The translations under genes were made by a program, and so were the position numbers. 12,270 nucleotides of DNA from Chloroflexota bacterium (GTDB lineage: Bacteria; Chloroflexota; Dormibacteria; Dormibacterales; Dormibacteraceae): contig VBKD01000095.1 in NCBI GenBank assembly GCA_005888075.1, positions 1 to 12,270 on the forward strand, read 5' to 3'. Shown here one piece after another: positions 1 to 7,481 of the stretch (within the stretch, counting starts at the first letter, position 1; each line of letters starts with the position of its first letter). Under the pieces are notes generated by a model, which was given only the letters and a program-made list of their open reading frames with translations, was not told the origin of the DNA and made no database searches.

Positions 1-815
1 TGGACATCGCGTGGGTGCTGAAACGCAAGCCCGAGATCGCGCTCGTCGATGAGCTCGCCCACACTAATGCACCCGGCTTGCGGCATCCGAAACGCTGGCA
101 AGACGTTGAGGAACTCCGCGACGCCGGAATCAATGTGATAACGACCGTCAACGTGCAGCACGTGGAGAGCGTCAAGGACCTGGTCGAGAGGGTCACCGGC
201 ATCGTGGTTCGCGAGACGGTGCCTGACAGGGAGCTCGACGGCGCGGATGTCATCCAGTTCATCGACATCGCGCCGGAGGCGCTCCGCAAGCGGATGCGGC
301 ACGGCAACATCTACACCAAAGACAAGGTCGACACCGCGCTGGACAACTTCTTCAGGCCTGGCAATCTCGCCGCGATGCGAGAGATCGGGCTTCGTCTGGT
401 CGCCGATTCCATGGCCCGCTCCCGCAGCGTCATCGATTCGCCCGAGGACGTTCTGGTCGCCGTGTCGGGCGGCACGACCTCGGAAGAGCTGATGCGCCGT
501 GGCGTTCGGCTTGCTCGGCGGCGCGGCGGCTTTTGCCTGGTCGTCATGGTGGTGACCGAAGAAGCCGAGGCAACCCAAGTCGATGCTTACCGCGAGCTCG
601 CCGCGCAGCTTGGCTCGTCCTTCGCCGTGCTTGCCGGCACCGACCCGGCCAATGCGATCATCCGGGCTGCCCGGGACGCAGGATCGGACCACGTCGTAGT
701 CGGCGAGATGAGCCGCACGAGCTGGCTGGATCGGTTTCGGCCGACCATAGTCGACCGGATCATCGACGGCCTGCCAGAGGCGGACATCCACGTGATCGCG
801 AGGTTCGACCGCTGA
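1..815 (+). CDS. Kinase-less KdpD-type sensor protein (KdpD domain + USP domain), 5' partial
   Basis: This is the 3' part of a gene that is already open at the window edge (frame starting at base 3). It shows the conserved core of the KdpD N-terminal sensor domain: the Walker-B-like DELAHTNAPG at 48-77, RHPKRWQDVEEL just after it, TTVNVQHVES at 141-170, and FFRPGNLAAMRE at 348-383. A universal-stress-protein-like domain follows from about base 447 (DVLVAVSGG) to the end (VVVGEMSRTSW, ADIHVIA). The stop comes directly after the USP domain. The four membrane helices, GAF domain and histidine kinase of full-length KdpD (about 890 residues) are therefore absent. Stand-alone KdpD-USP proteins are known in several phyla, including cyanobacteria and Deinococcus. 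In full-length KdpD these domains sense K+ or nucleotide state in the cytoplasm; the role here is inferred only. The P-loop would lie upstream of the window. The stop codon overlaps the start of the next gene. Confidence 0.9.
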   Translation, partial: DIAWVLKRKPEIALVDELAHTNAPGLRHPKRWQDVEELRDAGINVITTVNVQHVESVKDLVERVTGIVVRETVPDRELDGADVIQFIDIAPEALRKRMRHGNIYTKDKVDTALDNFFRPGNLAAMREIGLRLVADSMARSRSVIDSPEDVLVAVSGGTTSEELMRRGVRLARRRGGFCLVVMVVTEEAEATQVDAYRELAAQLGSSFAVLAGTDPANAIIRAARDAGSDHVVVGEMSRTSWLDRFRPTIVDRIIDGLPEADIHVIARFDR

Positions 816-1867
816 AAGCCATCGAACAGCGGCCCGATCCGGCCGAGCTCCTTCGCCAGATCTCGATTGAGGGACGGCGGAGGGCGGCCCTGCGCGTATA
901 CCTCGGCTACGCTCGTGGCTGCGGCACCAGCACCGCCATGCTCGACGAGGTCCGCCGGCGGCAAAGTCGCGGGGCCGACGTCGTCGTCGCCGCATACCAG
1001 GTCCACGACGACGCTGCCGAATCACTGGGTGGGCTTGATGTGATCCACGCCACTCGGGAGCTGCCCCAAATACGCGATCTCGACGTTGCGGCAGTCCTCG
1101 CAAGAAACCCGGAAGTGGCCTGCATCGATGACCTCATGGGTCTCGATAGCGACGGCCGGCCGCGGATCGAGTCGGTGCCCCGACTGCTCGAAGCCGGCAT
1201 TGTCGTCCTGGCGACGCTGCACCTGCTTTCGGTTCGCGGCGCCGCGGGCGCGATCGCCGGCTTCCTCGGCGAGCAGCCGCCAGAGCCGCTGCTCGGCGAC
1301 GAGATCTTCGACCTGATCGACGAGCTCGAATACGTCGACATCACCCCCGACGACTTGCTCTCGCGTATCCGGATGCACACCATACTCACACCGGCGCAGC
1401 TGGCAATCGGGATGCAGAGAGAGCTTCGACCGGCGGTATTGACCATGCTGAGAGAGACGGCCCTCCGGGTGACAGCGGACCACGCGGACCGCAAGCTCTC
1501 GTCATATTTGCCCTCTACGGAGTCACCGCTGGAATTCAGAGGCCGCATCGTGCTGTGGCTCGCGGTCGTCACCGTCCGGACGCGGCGACTCGGCGACCAG
1601 GAGAAGGGCACGCTGGGCTCGTACGCTTCCCTGGCCCACCAGCTTGGGGGTGAGTTCGTGCGTCTCGAAGGTCGCAACATCGGGCGTACGCTCGTCCGGT
1701 ACATCCGTGATGTCAAGGCGACCGAAGTAGTGCTCGGCCGGCGCCGGCATTCGCGCCGGCTGCCGTGGGATACGACAAGCGAGATCATCGGCGGGTTGTC
1801 CGGCGTCGACGTCCACATCCTGCGCTCGGGACAACCTCATGCTGACCAAGCCATCACCGCGTCATAA
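812..1867 (+). CDS. Degenerate second KdpD/USP-type protein, apparent CTG start
   Basis: From the CTG at 812 the product is 351 residues long with the same layout as the preceding gene: a KdpD-like domain (about residues 25-230) and a USP-like domain (about 245-345, ending VVLGRRRHSRRLPW...GVDVHIL). The P-loop region reads GYARGCGTSTAML (residues 32-44), aligning with GAAPGVGKTYAML of KdpD, so the essential lysine is a threonine (T39). The Walker-B-like DELAHxN is replaced by IDDLMGLDSDG, TTVNVQHxES by ATLHLLSVRG, and FFRPGNL by ILTPAQL. Nucleotide binding as in KdpD is therefore unlikely (inference). The only ATG/GTG/TTG codons in frame near the domain start are a TTG at 533, deep inside the upstream gene, and an ATG at 938, after the P-loop. 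A CTG at 812, overlapping the upstream TGA and 8 nt after GAGG (800-803), fits the domain boundary best. It may act as a regulatory partner of its neighbour. Confidence 0.75.
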   Translation: MKAIEQRPDPAELLRQISIEGRRRAALRVYLGYARGCGTSTAMLDEVRRRQSRGADVVVAAYQVHDDAAESLGGLDVIHATRELPQIRDLDVAAVLARNPEVACIDDLMGLDSDGRPRIESVPRLLEAGIVVLATLHLLSVRGAAGAIAGFLGEQPPEPLLGDEIFDLIDELEYVDITPDDLLSRIRMHTILTPAQLAIGMQRELRPAVLTMLRETALRVTADHADRKLSSYLPSTESPLEFRGRIVLWLAVVTVRTRRLGDQEKGTLGSYASLAHQLGGEFVRLEGRNIGRTLVRYIRDVKATEVVLGRRRHSRRLPWDTTSEIIGGLSGVDVHILRSGQPHADQAITAS

Positions 1868-1946
1868 CCGGCGCATAACTGCCCGGGACTAGCTTCCGGG
1901 AGTCTCCCCACGTCTGGGGCAAACGGTGTTCAAAAGGAGACAAGCG

Positions 1947-3626
1947 ATGTCCCGAGCACGTTTTCGTGTCATTGGGGTTCTGAGCGCCGTCGGACTCCTC
2001 GGCGGAGCGATCGTGGCAGCTCAACCAGCGGCCGCCGGAGAAACCAAAGCACGACACGTCCTGCTCATCTGCGTCGACGGACTTCACGAGAGCGATCTCC
2101 CGTGGTACGTGAAGACCCATGACGGCTCGGCCCTGGCGAAGCTCGTCCACAAGGGTGTGGACTTCACCAACGCGTCGACTCCATTCCCATCCGACTCGTT
2201 CCCGGGCATCGTCGCCCAGGTCACGGGCGGCAATCCTTCAAGCACCGGCATCCTCTACGACGACTCGTGGAACTCCGCTCTGCTGCCGTTCGGGACCACG
2301 AGCTGCGCGGGCGTGAAGCCCGGGACTGAGGTGCAGTACTTCGAGGCCGCGGACCTCAACCCGGATCTCCTCTCCGCCGGCGACACGGGTGTCAACCCGG
2401 CAGGACTTCCAGGCAACGTCCTGACGATGACCGGCAACGCGACCTCGCTTCTGGATTCATCGCAGCTGCCCGTCGATCCGGTCACATGCAAGCCGGTCTA
2501 CCCGCACCAGTACATAAAGGTCAACACCGTGTTCGAGGTCGCCCGCGCGGCCGGCCTCCGCACCGCCTGGTCGGACAAGCACGCGGCCTATGAGGTTCTG
2601 AACGGGCCGTCCGGGAAAGGGGTCCAGGACCTGTTCACGCCAGAGATCAACAGCAAGGCGCCGTTCGGCTTCGCCGATTGGACGAAGAACAACGACCTCA
2701 CCCAGCAGTACGACAGTTACAAGGTCCGGTCCGTGGTCAACGAGATCAACGGCTTCGACCACAGCGGCACCAAGAAGGTCGGTACGCCTGCGATCTTCGG
2801 CATGAACTTCCAGACGGTCTCCACGGCCCAGAAGCTGCCACGCTCCCAAGCCATCGGCCCGAACGGTCCGTACGGGCCATTCATGACGGGCGGCTACATG
2901 GCCGACGGCGTCACGCCAGGTCCACTCCTCCAGCGAGCGCTGGATTACATCAATTCCAACGTCGGTTTGTTCCAGTCGGCCCTCAAAGAGCAGAACCTCG
3001 ACCGCAGCACGACCATCATCCTGTCGGCCAAGCACGGCCAGTCGCCGATGAATCCGGCTCAGCTGGTCAGGATCGATGACGGCGCGATCATCGATGCGCT
3101 GAACGCTGCCTGGCACACATACGCCGGGACGGACAAGGACCTGGTCGCGTTCGCGATCAACGACGACGGCTGGCTCATGTGGACGACCGACCGCTCGGAA
3201 GCCGCGACCACATGGGCCAAGAACTTTCTGCTGAACCACTCCGGCACCGGTAACAACATCAACGGCGCCACCGTTTCGTACTCGAGCTCGGGCCTGAAGA
3301 GCATCTACTCGGGCGCGGCGGCGGCAGCCTTCATGCACATGCCGGCCGGTGACTCACGGGTACCTGACTTGATCGGCGTCGCCAAACTCGGCACTGTCTT
3401 CACCGGCGGCAAAGGCAAGATCGCCGAACACGGCGGCGACAACCTGCCCGACCGCCATGTCGCTCTCGTCGTCTCGGGCGGCGAGATCGATCGCGGCGAC
3501 ATAGTCAGCAAATCCGTGGCAACAACCCAGATCGCACCGACGATCCTCGACCTGCTCGGACTCAATCCCAACGACCTGAAGGCGGTCAACATCGAGCACA
3601 CCCAGGTGCTTCCGCTCAACGACTGA
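1947..3626 (+). CDS. Secreted type I phosphodiesterase / nucleotide pyrophosphatase (alkaline phosphatase superfamily)
   Basis: The start is the ATG at 1947, with AGGAGA at 1935-1940 at good spacing. A GTG 21 bases earlier lies upstream of that ribosome site and is rejected. The 559-residue product begins with an export signal: basic MSRARFR, a hydrophobic core, and a likely cleavage after AAA near residue 30. Superfamily landmarks follow in order: the metal-binding VDG (D44), a nucleophile region STPFPSDSFPG (S84 most likely, where animal NPPs have threonine before FPN), SDKH at 209-212, SAKHGQSP with H363, and EHGGDNLPDRH with H495. The protein probably hydrolyses phosphodiester or phosphomonoester bonds outside the membrane; its substrate cannot be read from sequence. 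The SDHG metal motif of NPPs is AKHG here, which I recall from a subgroup of bacterial and fungal members. The gene has its own spacer and is followed by a strong hairpin, so it looks monocistronic. Confidence 0.85.
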   Translation: MSRARFRVIGVLSAVGLLGGAIVAAQPAAAGETKARHVLLICVDGLHESDLPWYVKTHDGSALAKLVHKGVDFTNASTPFPSDSFPGIVAQVTGGNPSSTGILYDDSWNSALLPFGTTSCAGVKPGTEVQYFEAADLNPDLLSAGDTGVNPAGLPGNVLTMTGNATSLLDSSQLPVDPVTCKPVYPHQYIKVNTVFEVARAAGLRTAWSDKHAAYEVLNGPSGKGVQDLFTPEINSKAPFGFADWTKNNDLTQQYDSYKVRSVVNEINGFDHSGTKKVGTPAIFGMNFQTVSTAQKLPRSQAIGPNGPYGPFMTGGYMADGVTPGPLLQRALDYINSNVGLFQSALKEQNLDRSTTIILSAKHGQSPMNPAQLVRIDDGAIIDALNAAWHTYAGTDKDLVAFAINDDGWLMWTTDRSEAATTWAKNFLLNHSGTGNNINGATVSYSSSGLKSIYSGAAAAAFMHMPAGDSRVPDLIGVAKLGTVFTGGKGKIAEHGGDNLPDRHVALVVSGGEIDRGDIVSKSVATTQIAPTILDLLGLNPNDLKAVNIEHTQVLPLND

Positions 3627-3641
3627 CAGCCTCCCCTAAAA

Positions 3642-3670
3642 CCTCGCCGCCGGGCTGTCCGGCGGCGAGG
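3642..3670 (+). terminator. Strong hairpin, probable Rho-independent-like terminator
   Basis: A perfect 12-bp GC-rich stem (3642-3653 with 3659-3670) encloses a 5-nt loop. It lies 15 bases after the phosphodiesterase stop. AAAA precedes it and a pyrimidine-rich CCTTCTTCC follows. The T-tract is poor, so termination may be partial or may rely on the hairpin alone. It separates the phosphodiesterase gene from tdh. Confidence 0.7.
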
Positions 3671-3685
3671 CCTTCTTCCAGACCG

Positions 3686-3691
3686 TATCTT
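3686..3691 (+). promoter_or_regulatory. Possible -10 element (TATCTT) for leaderless tdh
   Basis: TATCTT fits the TANNNT pattern and ends 8 nt before the GTG start of tdh, which would place transcription initiation at or next to the start codon. There is no Shine-Dalgarno sequence before this GTG, which agrees with a leaderless message. No clear -35 box is visible because the expected position falls inside the terminator hairpin. Tentative. Confidence 0.3.
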
Positions 3692-3699
3692 TGCCACCA

Positions 3700-4728
3700 G
3701 TGAAGGCGCTGGTCAAAGCCGAAGCGGGCCCAGGCCTGTGGCTGAGGGAGGTGCCTGACCCGAAGCCCGGACCCGGAGAGGTGCTCATTCGCGTCCTGCG
3801 GACGGGCATCTGCGGCACCGACCTTCACATCGAGAGCTGGAACGAGTGGGCGCAGCACACCATCCGGCCGCCGCTGGTCGTCGGTCACGAGTTCGTCGGC
3901 GAGGTGGTCGAGCTGGGCGAAGGGGTCGCGTCGGTCTATCCAGGAGAGGTCGTCGGTGCCGAAGGCCACATCGTTTGCGGCCGCTGCCGCAACTGCATGG
4001 CAGGGCGCCGCGAGCTCTGCGCCAACTCGGTCGGGATCGGCGTCCACCGTGACGGCGCATTCGCGGAGCTCATCGTCATGCCTGCCGGCAACCTCTGGCC
4101 TCACCTGACCAAGATCGACCTCGATGTGGCGTCGATCTTCGATCCGTTCGGCAACGCGGTGCACACTGCGACGCAGTTTCGGATCGTCGCCGAGGATGTG
4201 CTGATCACGGGCGCGGGCCCGATCGGCATCATGGCCGCGCTCGTCGCGCGGCACAACGGGGCGCGGTTCGTCGTGATCACCGACGTGAGCGATTACCGCC
4301 TGGAGCTCGCCCGCAAGGTGGGTGTGACGCGGGCGGTCGACGTGCGCACGGAGAGCCTGGCGCAGGTCCAGCGGGAGCTCGGCATGAAGGAGGGCTTCGA
4401 TGTCGCGTTTGAGATGTCGGGTCAGCCCAGCGCGCTTCGGGACATGATCACCAACATGGCCCACGGCGGCCGGATCGCGATCCTCGGCCTGGCCGACCAC
4501 GAGTTTGCCGTCGAATGGAGCGAGGTCGTCTTCAAGATGCTGACCATCCGCGGCGTGTACGGCCGTCAGATCTTTGAAACCTGGTACCAGATGTCCGTGT
4601 TCATCCAGAGCGGTCTTGACATCTCGCCTGTGATCACACACCGCTTCCCGTACCAGCAGTTCGAGGAGGCTTTCAAGGTGGCCCACTCAGGGCAATGCGG
4701 CAAGGTCGTTTTGGACTGGAGTGCCTGA
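3700..4728 (+). CDS. tdh: L-threonine 3-dehydrogenase
   Basis: This zinc- and NAD-dependent enzyme oxidises L-threonine to 2-amino-3-oxobutyrate in the cytoplasm. The GTG at 3700 gives 342 residues and aligns directly with residue 1 of E. coli Tdh (341 aa); a TTG three codons upstream is the alternative. Key residues fall at the same numbers as I recall for the E. coli enzyme: C38, H43, H63 and E64 for catalytic zinc (CGTDLHI, GHEFVGE), and C93, C96, C99 and C107 for structural zinc (CGRCRNC...C). The threonine-dehydrogenase-specific region IFDPFGNAVHTA is intact, as are the Rossmann motif GAGPIGIMAA and the C-terminal GVYGRQIFETWYQMS and SGLDISPVITHRF. The stop overlaps the kbl start (TGATG), so the two enzymes of the pathway are translationally coupled. 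No Shine-Dalgarno sequence precedes the start. Confidence 0.95.
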   Translation: MKALVKAEAGPGLWLREVPDPKPGPGEVLIRVLRTGICGTDLHIESWNEWAQHTIRPPLVVGHEFVGEVVELGEGVASVYPGEVVGAEGHIVCGRCRNCMAGRRELCANSVGIGVHRDGAFAELIVMPAGNLWPHLTKIDLDVASIFDPFGNAVHTATQFRIVAEDVLITGAGPIGIMAALVARHNGARFVVITDVSDYRLELARKVGVTRAVDVRTESLAQVQRELGMKEGFDVAFEMSGQPSALRDMITNMAHGGRIAILGLADHEFAVEWSEVVFKMLTIRGVYGRQIFETWYQMSVFIQSGLDISPVITHRFPYQQFEEAFKVAHSGQCGKVVLDWSA

Positions 4729-5909
4729 TGTTCGAACGAATGAGGAGTCATCTCACCCAGCAGCTCGAAGAGATCCGAGAGGCGGGTCTGGAGAAACCGG
4801 AACGCGTGATCGGCAGCCCGCAGGGTTCCGTGGTCGAGGTGATGGAACGTGAGGTCCTGAACCTGTGCGCCAACAACTACCTGGGTCTGGCGGACCATCC
4901 GGCCATCGTCGCCGCGGCGAAGGAAGCGCTGGATCGCTGGGGATACGGCATGGCGTCGGTCCGATTCATCTGCGGAACCCAGGAGGTCCACAAAGAGCTC
5001 GAAGCCGCGCTCACGGATTTCCTCGGCACCGAGGACACGATCCTCTATTCCTCCTGCTTCGACGCGAACGGAGGCATCTTCGAGGCGCTGCTCGACGAGC
5101 GAGACGCGGTCATCTCCGATGCCCTGAACCACGCCAGCATCATTGACGGAATCCGCCTTTGCAAGGCGAAGCGGTTTCGCTATGCGAACCGCGACATGGA
5201 CGACCTGGAGCAGCAGCTCAAGGACGCGCGCGATGCGCGCTTCCGCCTGGTCGTGACCGACGGCGTCTTCTCCATGGACGGCTACTTCGCGCCACTGCGG
5301 GAAATCTGCGATCTCGCCGAACGACATGAGGCGATGGTCATGGTGGACGACTCGCACGCGGTCGGTTTCATCGGGCCGAACGGCCGCGGCACGCATGAGC
5401 GGGCCGGTGTGATGGGTCGAGTCGATGCCATCAGCGGAACCCTCGGCAAGGCGCTTGGCGGCGCAAGCGGGGGCTACGTCTCCGGCCGCAAAGAGCTGGT
5501 CGCGATGCTGCGCCAGCGCTCCCGGCCGTACCTCTTTTCCAACTCGGTCGCGCCGCCGATCGTGGCCGCCAGCCTCAAGGTTCTCGAGCTCCTCCGCACC
5601 GCCGGGGAGTTGAGGGAACGCCTGGCGGGCAACACAGCGTTTTTCCGCCGGCGGATGACCGAGGAGAGGTTCGACATCCTTCCGGGTGAGCACCCGATCG
5701 TCCCGGTGATGATCGGGGACGCCGCGCTGGCCGGCCGGACCGCGGCGGCCATGCTCGACAAGGGTGTCTATGTGGTCGGCTTTTCCTACCCCGTCGTGCC
5801 CCAGGGCAAGGCGAGAATCCGGACCCAGGTTTCGGCCGCGCACTCAGAGGAGGAGCTCGATCGGGCGGTCAATGCGTTCGTCGAGACCCGCCGGGAGATG
5901 GCCCGGTAG
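4728..5909 (+). CDS. kbl: Glycine C-acetyltransferase (2-amino-3-ketobutyrate CoA ligase)
   Basis: This PLP enzyme splits the unstable product of Tdh with CoA into glycine and acetyl-CoA. The ATG at 4728 shares its A with the tdh stop and follows GGAG (4718-4721), giving 393 residues. The ATG at 4740 aligns with E. coli residue 1 but has no ribosome site. The alpha-oxoamine synthase fold is clear: CANNYLGLADHP near the N terminus, ASVRFICGTQEVHKELE, DALNHASIIDGIRLCKAKR, the PLP-binding aspartate/histidine segment VDDSHAVGF, and the Schiff-base lysine K241 in GTLGKALGGASGGY. RQRSRPYLFSNSVAPPIVAAS and the C-terminal ARIRTQVSAAHS are also intact. Length is close to the 398 aa of the E. coli enzyme. 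Together with tdh it forms the standard two-gene threonine-to-glycine route. Confidence 0.95.
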   Translation: MFERMRSHLTQQLEEIREAGLEKPERVIGSPQGSVVEVMEREVLNLCANNYLGLADHPAIVAAAKEALDRWGYGMASVRFICGTQEVHKELEAALTDFLGTEDTILYSSCFDANGGIFEALLDERDAVISDALNHASIIDGIRLCKAKRFRYANRDMDDLEQQLKDARDARFRLVVTDGVFSMDGYFAPLREICDLAERHEAMVMVDDSHAVGFIGPNGRGTHERAGVMGRVDAISGTLGKALGGASGGYVSGRKELVAMLRQRSRPYLFSNSVAPPIVAASLKVLELLRTAGELRERLAGNTAFFRRRMTEERFDILPGEHPIVPVMIGDAALAGRTAAAMLDKGVYVVGFSYPVVPQGKARIRTQVSAAHSEEELDRAVNAFVETRREMAR

Positions 5910-5939
5910 AGTAGCCCGCGAAGGCGTTTTTCGTGGTGT

Positions 5940-6188
5940 ATGAGTGACCACGAGGAAGCGCTCTACAGGGTCGGCCAGATGCTCGCTCAGATCGCGCGTC
6001 CGTATAGGGTTGACGAGTCACTCCCGATCGACGTGCGGACGAACTTATGGCAGCTCGGGTTCGCCTGCAACGAGATGACCCCGCGCGAGGAGCTGATCGC
6101 TCGCCTGTGGGCCCGCAAGCGAAGCCTGCAGATCATGGTCCCGCCCCAGTGGGGCGGTCCCGGAGCGACACCACCCAGCGCGGCGTGA
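5940..6188 (+). CDS. Small hypothetical protein coupled to topoisomerase IB
   Basis: This 82-codon frame (start ATG at 5940) is not recognised. The product is soluble-looking, with no signal peptide or membrane segment and no cysteine cluster. It is moderately charged, with a central stretch VRTNLWQLGFACNEMTPREE and a Pro/Gly-rich tail ending PPQWGGPGATPPSAA. It starts 30 bases after kbl and has no good Shine-Dalgarno sequence; the nearest GAAGG lies about 15 bases upstream of the ATG. Its TGA overlaps the GTG of the topoisomerase gene (GTGA at 6185-6188), the usual pattern for translational coupling, which supports it being a real gene. A role with the topoisomerase is only inferred. The alternative is that this is a chance frame and the topoisomerase has a longer N terminus in the other frame. 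Confidence 0.5.
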   Translation: MSDHEEALYRVGQMLAQIARPYRVDESLPIDVRTNLWQLGFACNEMTPREELIARLWARKRSLQIMVPPQWGGPGATPPSAA

Positions 6189-7288
6189 TCCACGATCCTG
6201 CGGCCGAGTCGGCGCAGGAAGCCGGTCTGGTGTACACCTCGGATCTCGAGACGGGTATCCGTCGTGTACGCAAAGGCAAGGGGTTCATGTATTTCGGCCC
6301 CGACGGGAAGCCGGTCCGCGACCCCACAACTCTTGATCGGATCCGTTCCCTTGCGATCCCGCCCGCCTGGAAGCACGTTTGGATCTCCACGCGATCCCGT
6401 GGACACCTTCAGGCCACGGGCCGCGACGCCCGCGGTCGCAAGCAGCATCGGTATCACCCGCGCTGGAGAGAGGTCCGGGACGCGGACAAGTTCGGCCGCA
6501 TGGCCGGATTCGCGCGCGTGCTGCCCAGGATCCGAGGCCGGGTATCCAGGGACCTCAGGCGGAACGGGCTGCCTCGCGAGAAGGTCATCGCCACGATCAT
6601 CAGGTTGCTGGAGACCACGTTCGCGCGCGTCGGGAACGAGGAGTACGCGCGACAGAATCGTTCTTTCGGGCTCACCACGCTCCGCGACCGCCACGTGAAG
6701 GTGACTGGAGCAACCGTCCGCTTCCTTTTCAAAGGCAAGAGCGGTCGCGAGGTGCAGGTTGGTGTGACGGATCGGCGTGTCGCTCGGGTGATCAAGAAGT
6801 GCGAGGAGCTTCCTGGCCAGATGCTGTTTCAGTACGTCGGCGATGAGGGAGAGCGGCGCGCCGTGACTTCAGACGACGTCAACGAATACCTCCGGGAAGC
6901 AAGCGGCGAAGACTACACCGCGAAGGACTTTCGCACCTGGGCGGCCACCGTGCTCGCCGCGTGCGCACTCCGAGAGCTCGCCGGCTTCGAATCGGAGGCG
7001 CAAGCCAAACACAATGTTCTCGCGGCGATCGACACCGTCGCGCACAAGCTCGGTCACACACGTTCGATCTGCCGTCGCGCTTACGTGCATCCGGCAGTGA
7101 TCGACAGCTACCTGGATGGAACGCTCGAGAACGCGCTGAGCGGAACGCAGACAAAGCCTCCCATGAGGCTGAGGGCCGACGAGGTCGCCGTGCTCGCGCT
7201 GCTCAAGCGAACCGGTAAACGCAAGGTACGCAACCCAGCAGCGCGGTTATATCCATATGGCGCAGGCCGCGTATCGGACGCAGCCTGA
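6185..7288 (+). CDS. DNA topoisomerase IB (poxvirus type)
   Basis: This single-strand nicking and rejoining enzyme relaxes supercoils through a 3'-phosphotyrosine. From the GTG at 6185 the product has 367 residues, usual for bacterial members. The N-terminal DNA-binding part (about residues 10-100) carries VYTSDLETGIRRVRKGKGF and LAIPPAWKHVWIS. The catalytic part has the whole active-site set: R148 in FARVGNEEYARQN, K185 in FKGKSG, R250 in KDFRTWAAT, H291 in KLGHTRS and the nucleophile Y300 in CRRAYVHP. The nine-residue step from His to Tyr equals the spacing in vaccinia topoisomerase. The GTG overlaps the stop of the small upstream gene. Another open frame extends to 6047 but lacks homology before about residue 1 of this model, so the GTG is preferred. 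The gene is often accessory in soil bacteria and is not part of the ATPase cluster downstream, from which a 193-base spacer separates it. Confidence 0.92.
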   Translation: MIHDPAAESAQEAGLVYTSDLETGIRRVRKGKGFMYFGPDGKPVRDPTTLDRIRSLAIPPAWKHVWISTRSRGHLQATGRDARGRKQHRYHPRWREVRDADKFGRMAGFARVLPRIRGRVSRDLRRNGLPREKVIATIIRLLETTFARVGNEEYARQNRSFGLTTLRDRHVKVTGATVRFLFKGKSGREVQVGVTDRRVARVIKKCEELPGQMLFQYVGDEGERRAVTSDDVNEYLREASGEDYTAKDFRTWAATVLAACALRELAGFESEAQAKHNVLAAIDTVAHKLGHTRSICRRAYVHPAVIDSYLDGTLENALSGTQTKPPMRLRADEVAVLALLKRTGKRKVRNPAARLYPYGAGRVSDAA

Positions 7289-7481
7289 GGAGCGGGGGCT
7301 CACCGCCAAGGTTCGCAGACCGCGTCCAGGTTGATTGGCCTCGATCACTGGGATAAACCTGTCGGTGGTCACGGCGAGGGACCGCGCACTGGGCTGCAGG
7401 GTCGCGAAGGAGTGGGAAGCCGAACGGAGCACCGGGGCGTCGCGTCTCTCGCGCGGCAAGGTCAAGTTCAAGGAGGGGGAG
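7289..7481. other. Spacer upstream of the ATPase cluster, probable promoter region
   Basis: These 193 bases hold no convincing gene. A loose promoter-like pair is present on the + strand: TTGATT at 7331-7336 and GATAAA at 7352-7357, with a short 15-nt spacing. A strong ribosome site AGGAGGGGG starts at 7471, before the ATG at 7482. This is the only real gap between 5940 and 11123, so transcription of the five-gene ATPase cluster most likely starts here. An in-frame TTG at 7335 would extend the next protein through this region but has no ribosome site. Confidence 0.35.

Noticed and set aside
533..811. TTG at 533 as the start of the second KdpD-like gene
   Set aside because: It would overlap the upstream gene by over 280 bases. 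The added residues are Arg/Pro-rich out-of-frame translation of the upstream USP domain.
1739..1763. Inverted repeat around GCCGGCGC / GCGCCGGC
   Set aside because: It lies inside the coding sequence of the second KdpD-like gene and is explained by Arg/Gly codons in high-GC DNA.
1882..1922. Two short hairpins (CCCGG/CCGGG and CCCCA/TGGGG) between the second KdpD-like gene and the phosphodiesterase gene
   Set aside because: The stems are only 5 bp and have no T-tract, so they are too weak to call a terminator or operator.
2457..5843. Long minus-strand open frames (2457-3338, 3616-4686, 4566-5843)
   Set aside because: They lie antisense to the phosphodiesterase, tdh and kbl genes, whose motifs are unmistakable. 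Their translations are rich in Arg, Asp, His and Val with no recognisable domain, as expected of high-GC shadow frames.
5915..5931. Terminator-like CGCGAAGGCG followed by TTTTT after kbl
   Set aside because: The possible stem is only 3 bp. The T-run alone does not support a terminator.
7335..7481. In-frame TTG extension of the DUF5132-like protein
   Set aside because: It has no ribosome site, while AGGAGG precedes the ATG at 7482 at ideal spacing. The extra residues are not family-like.
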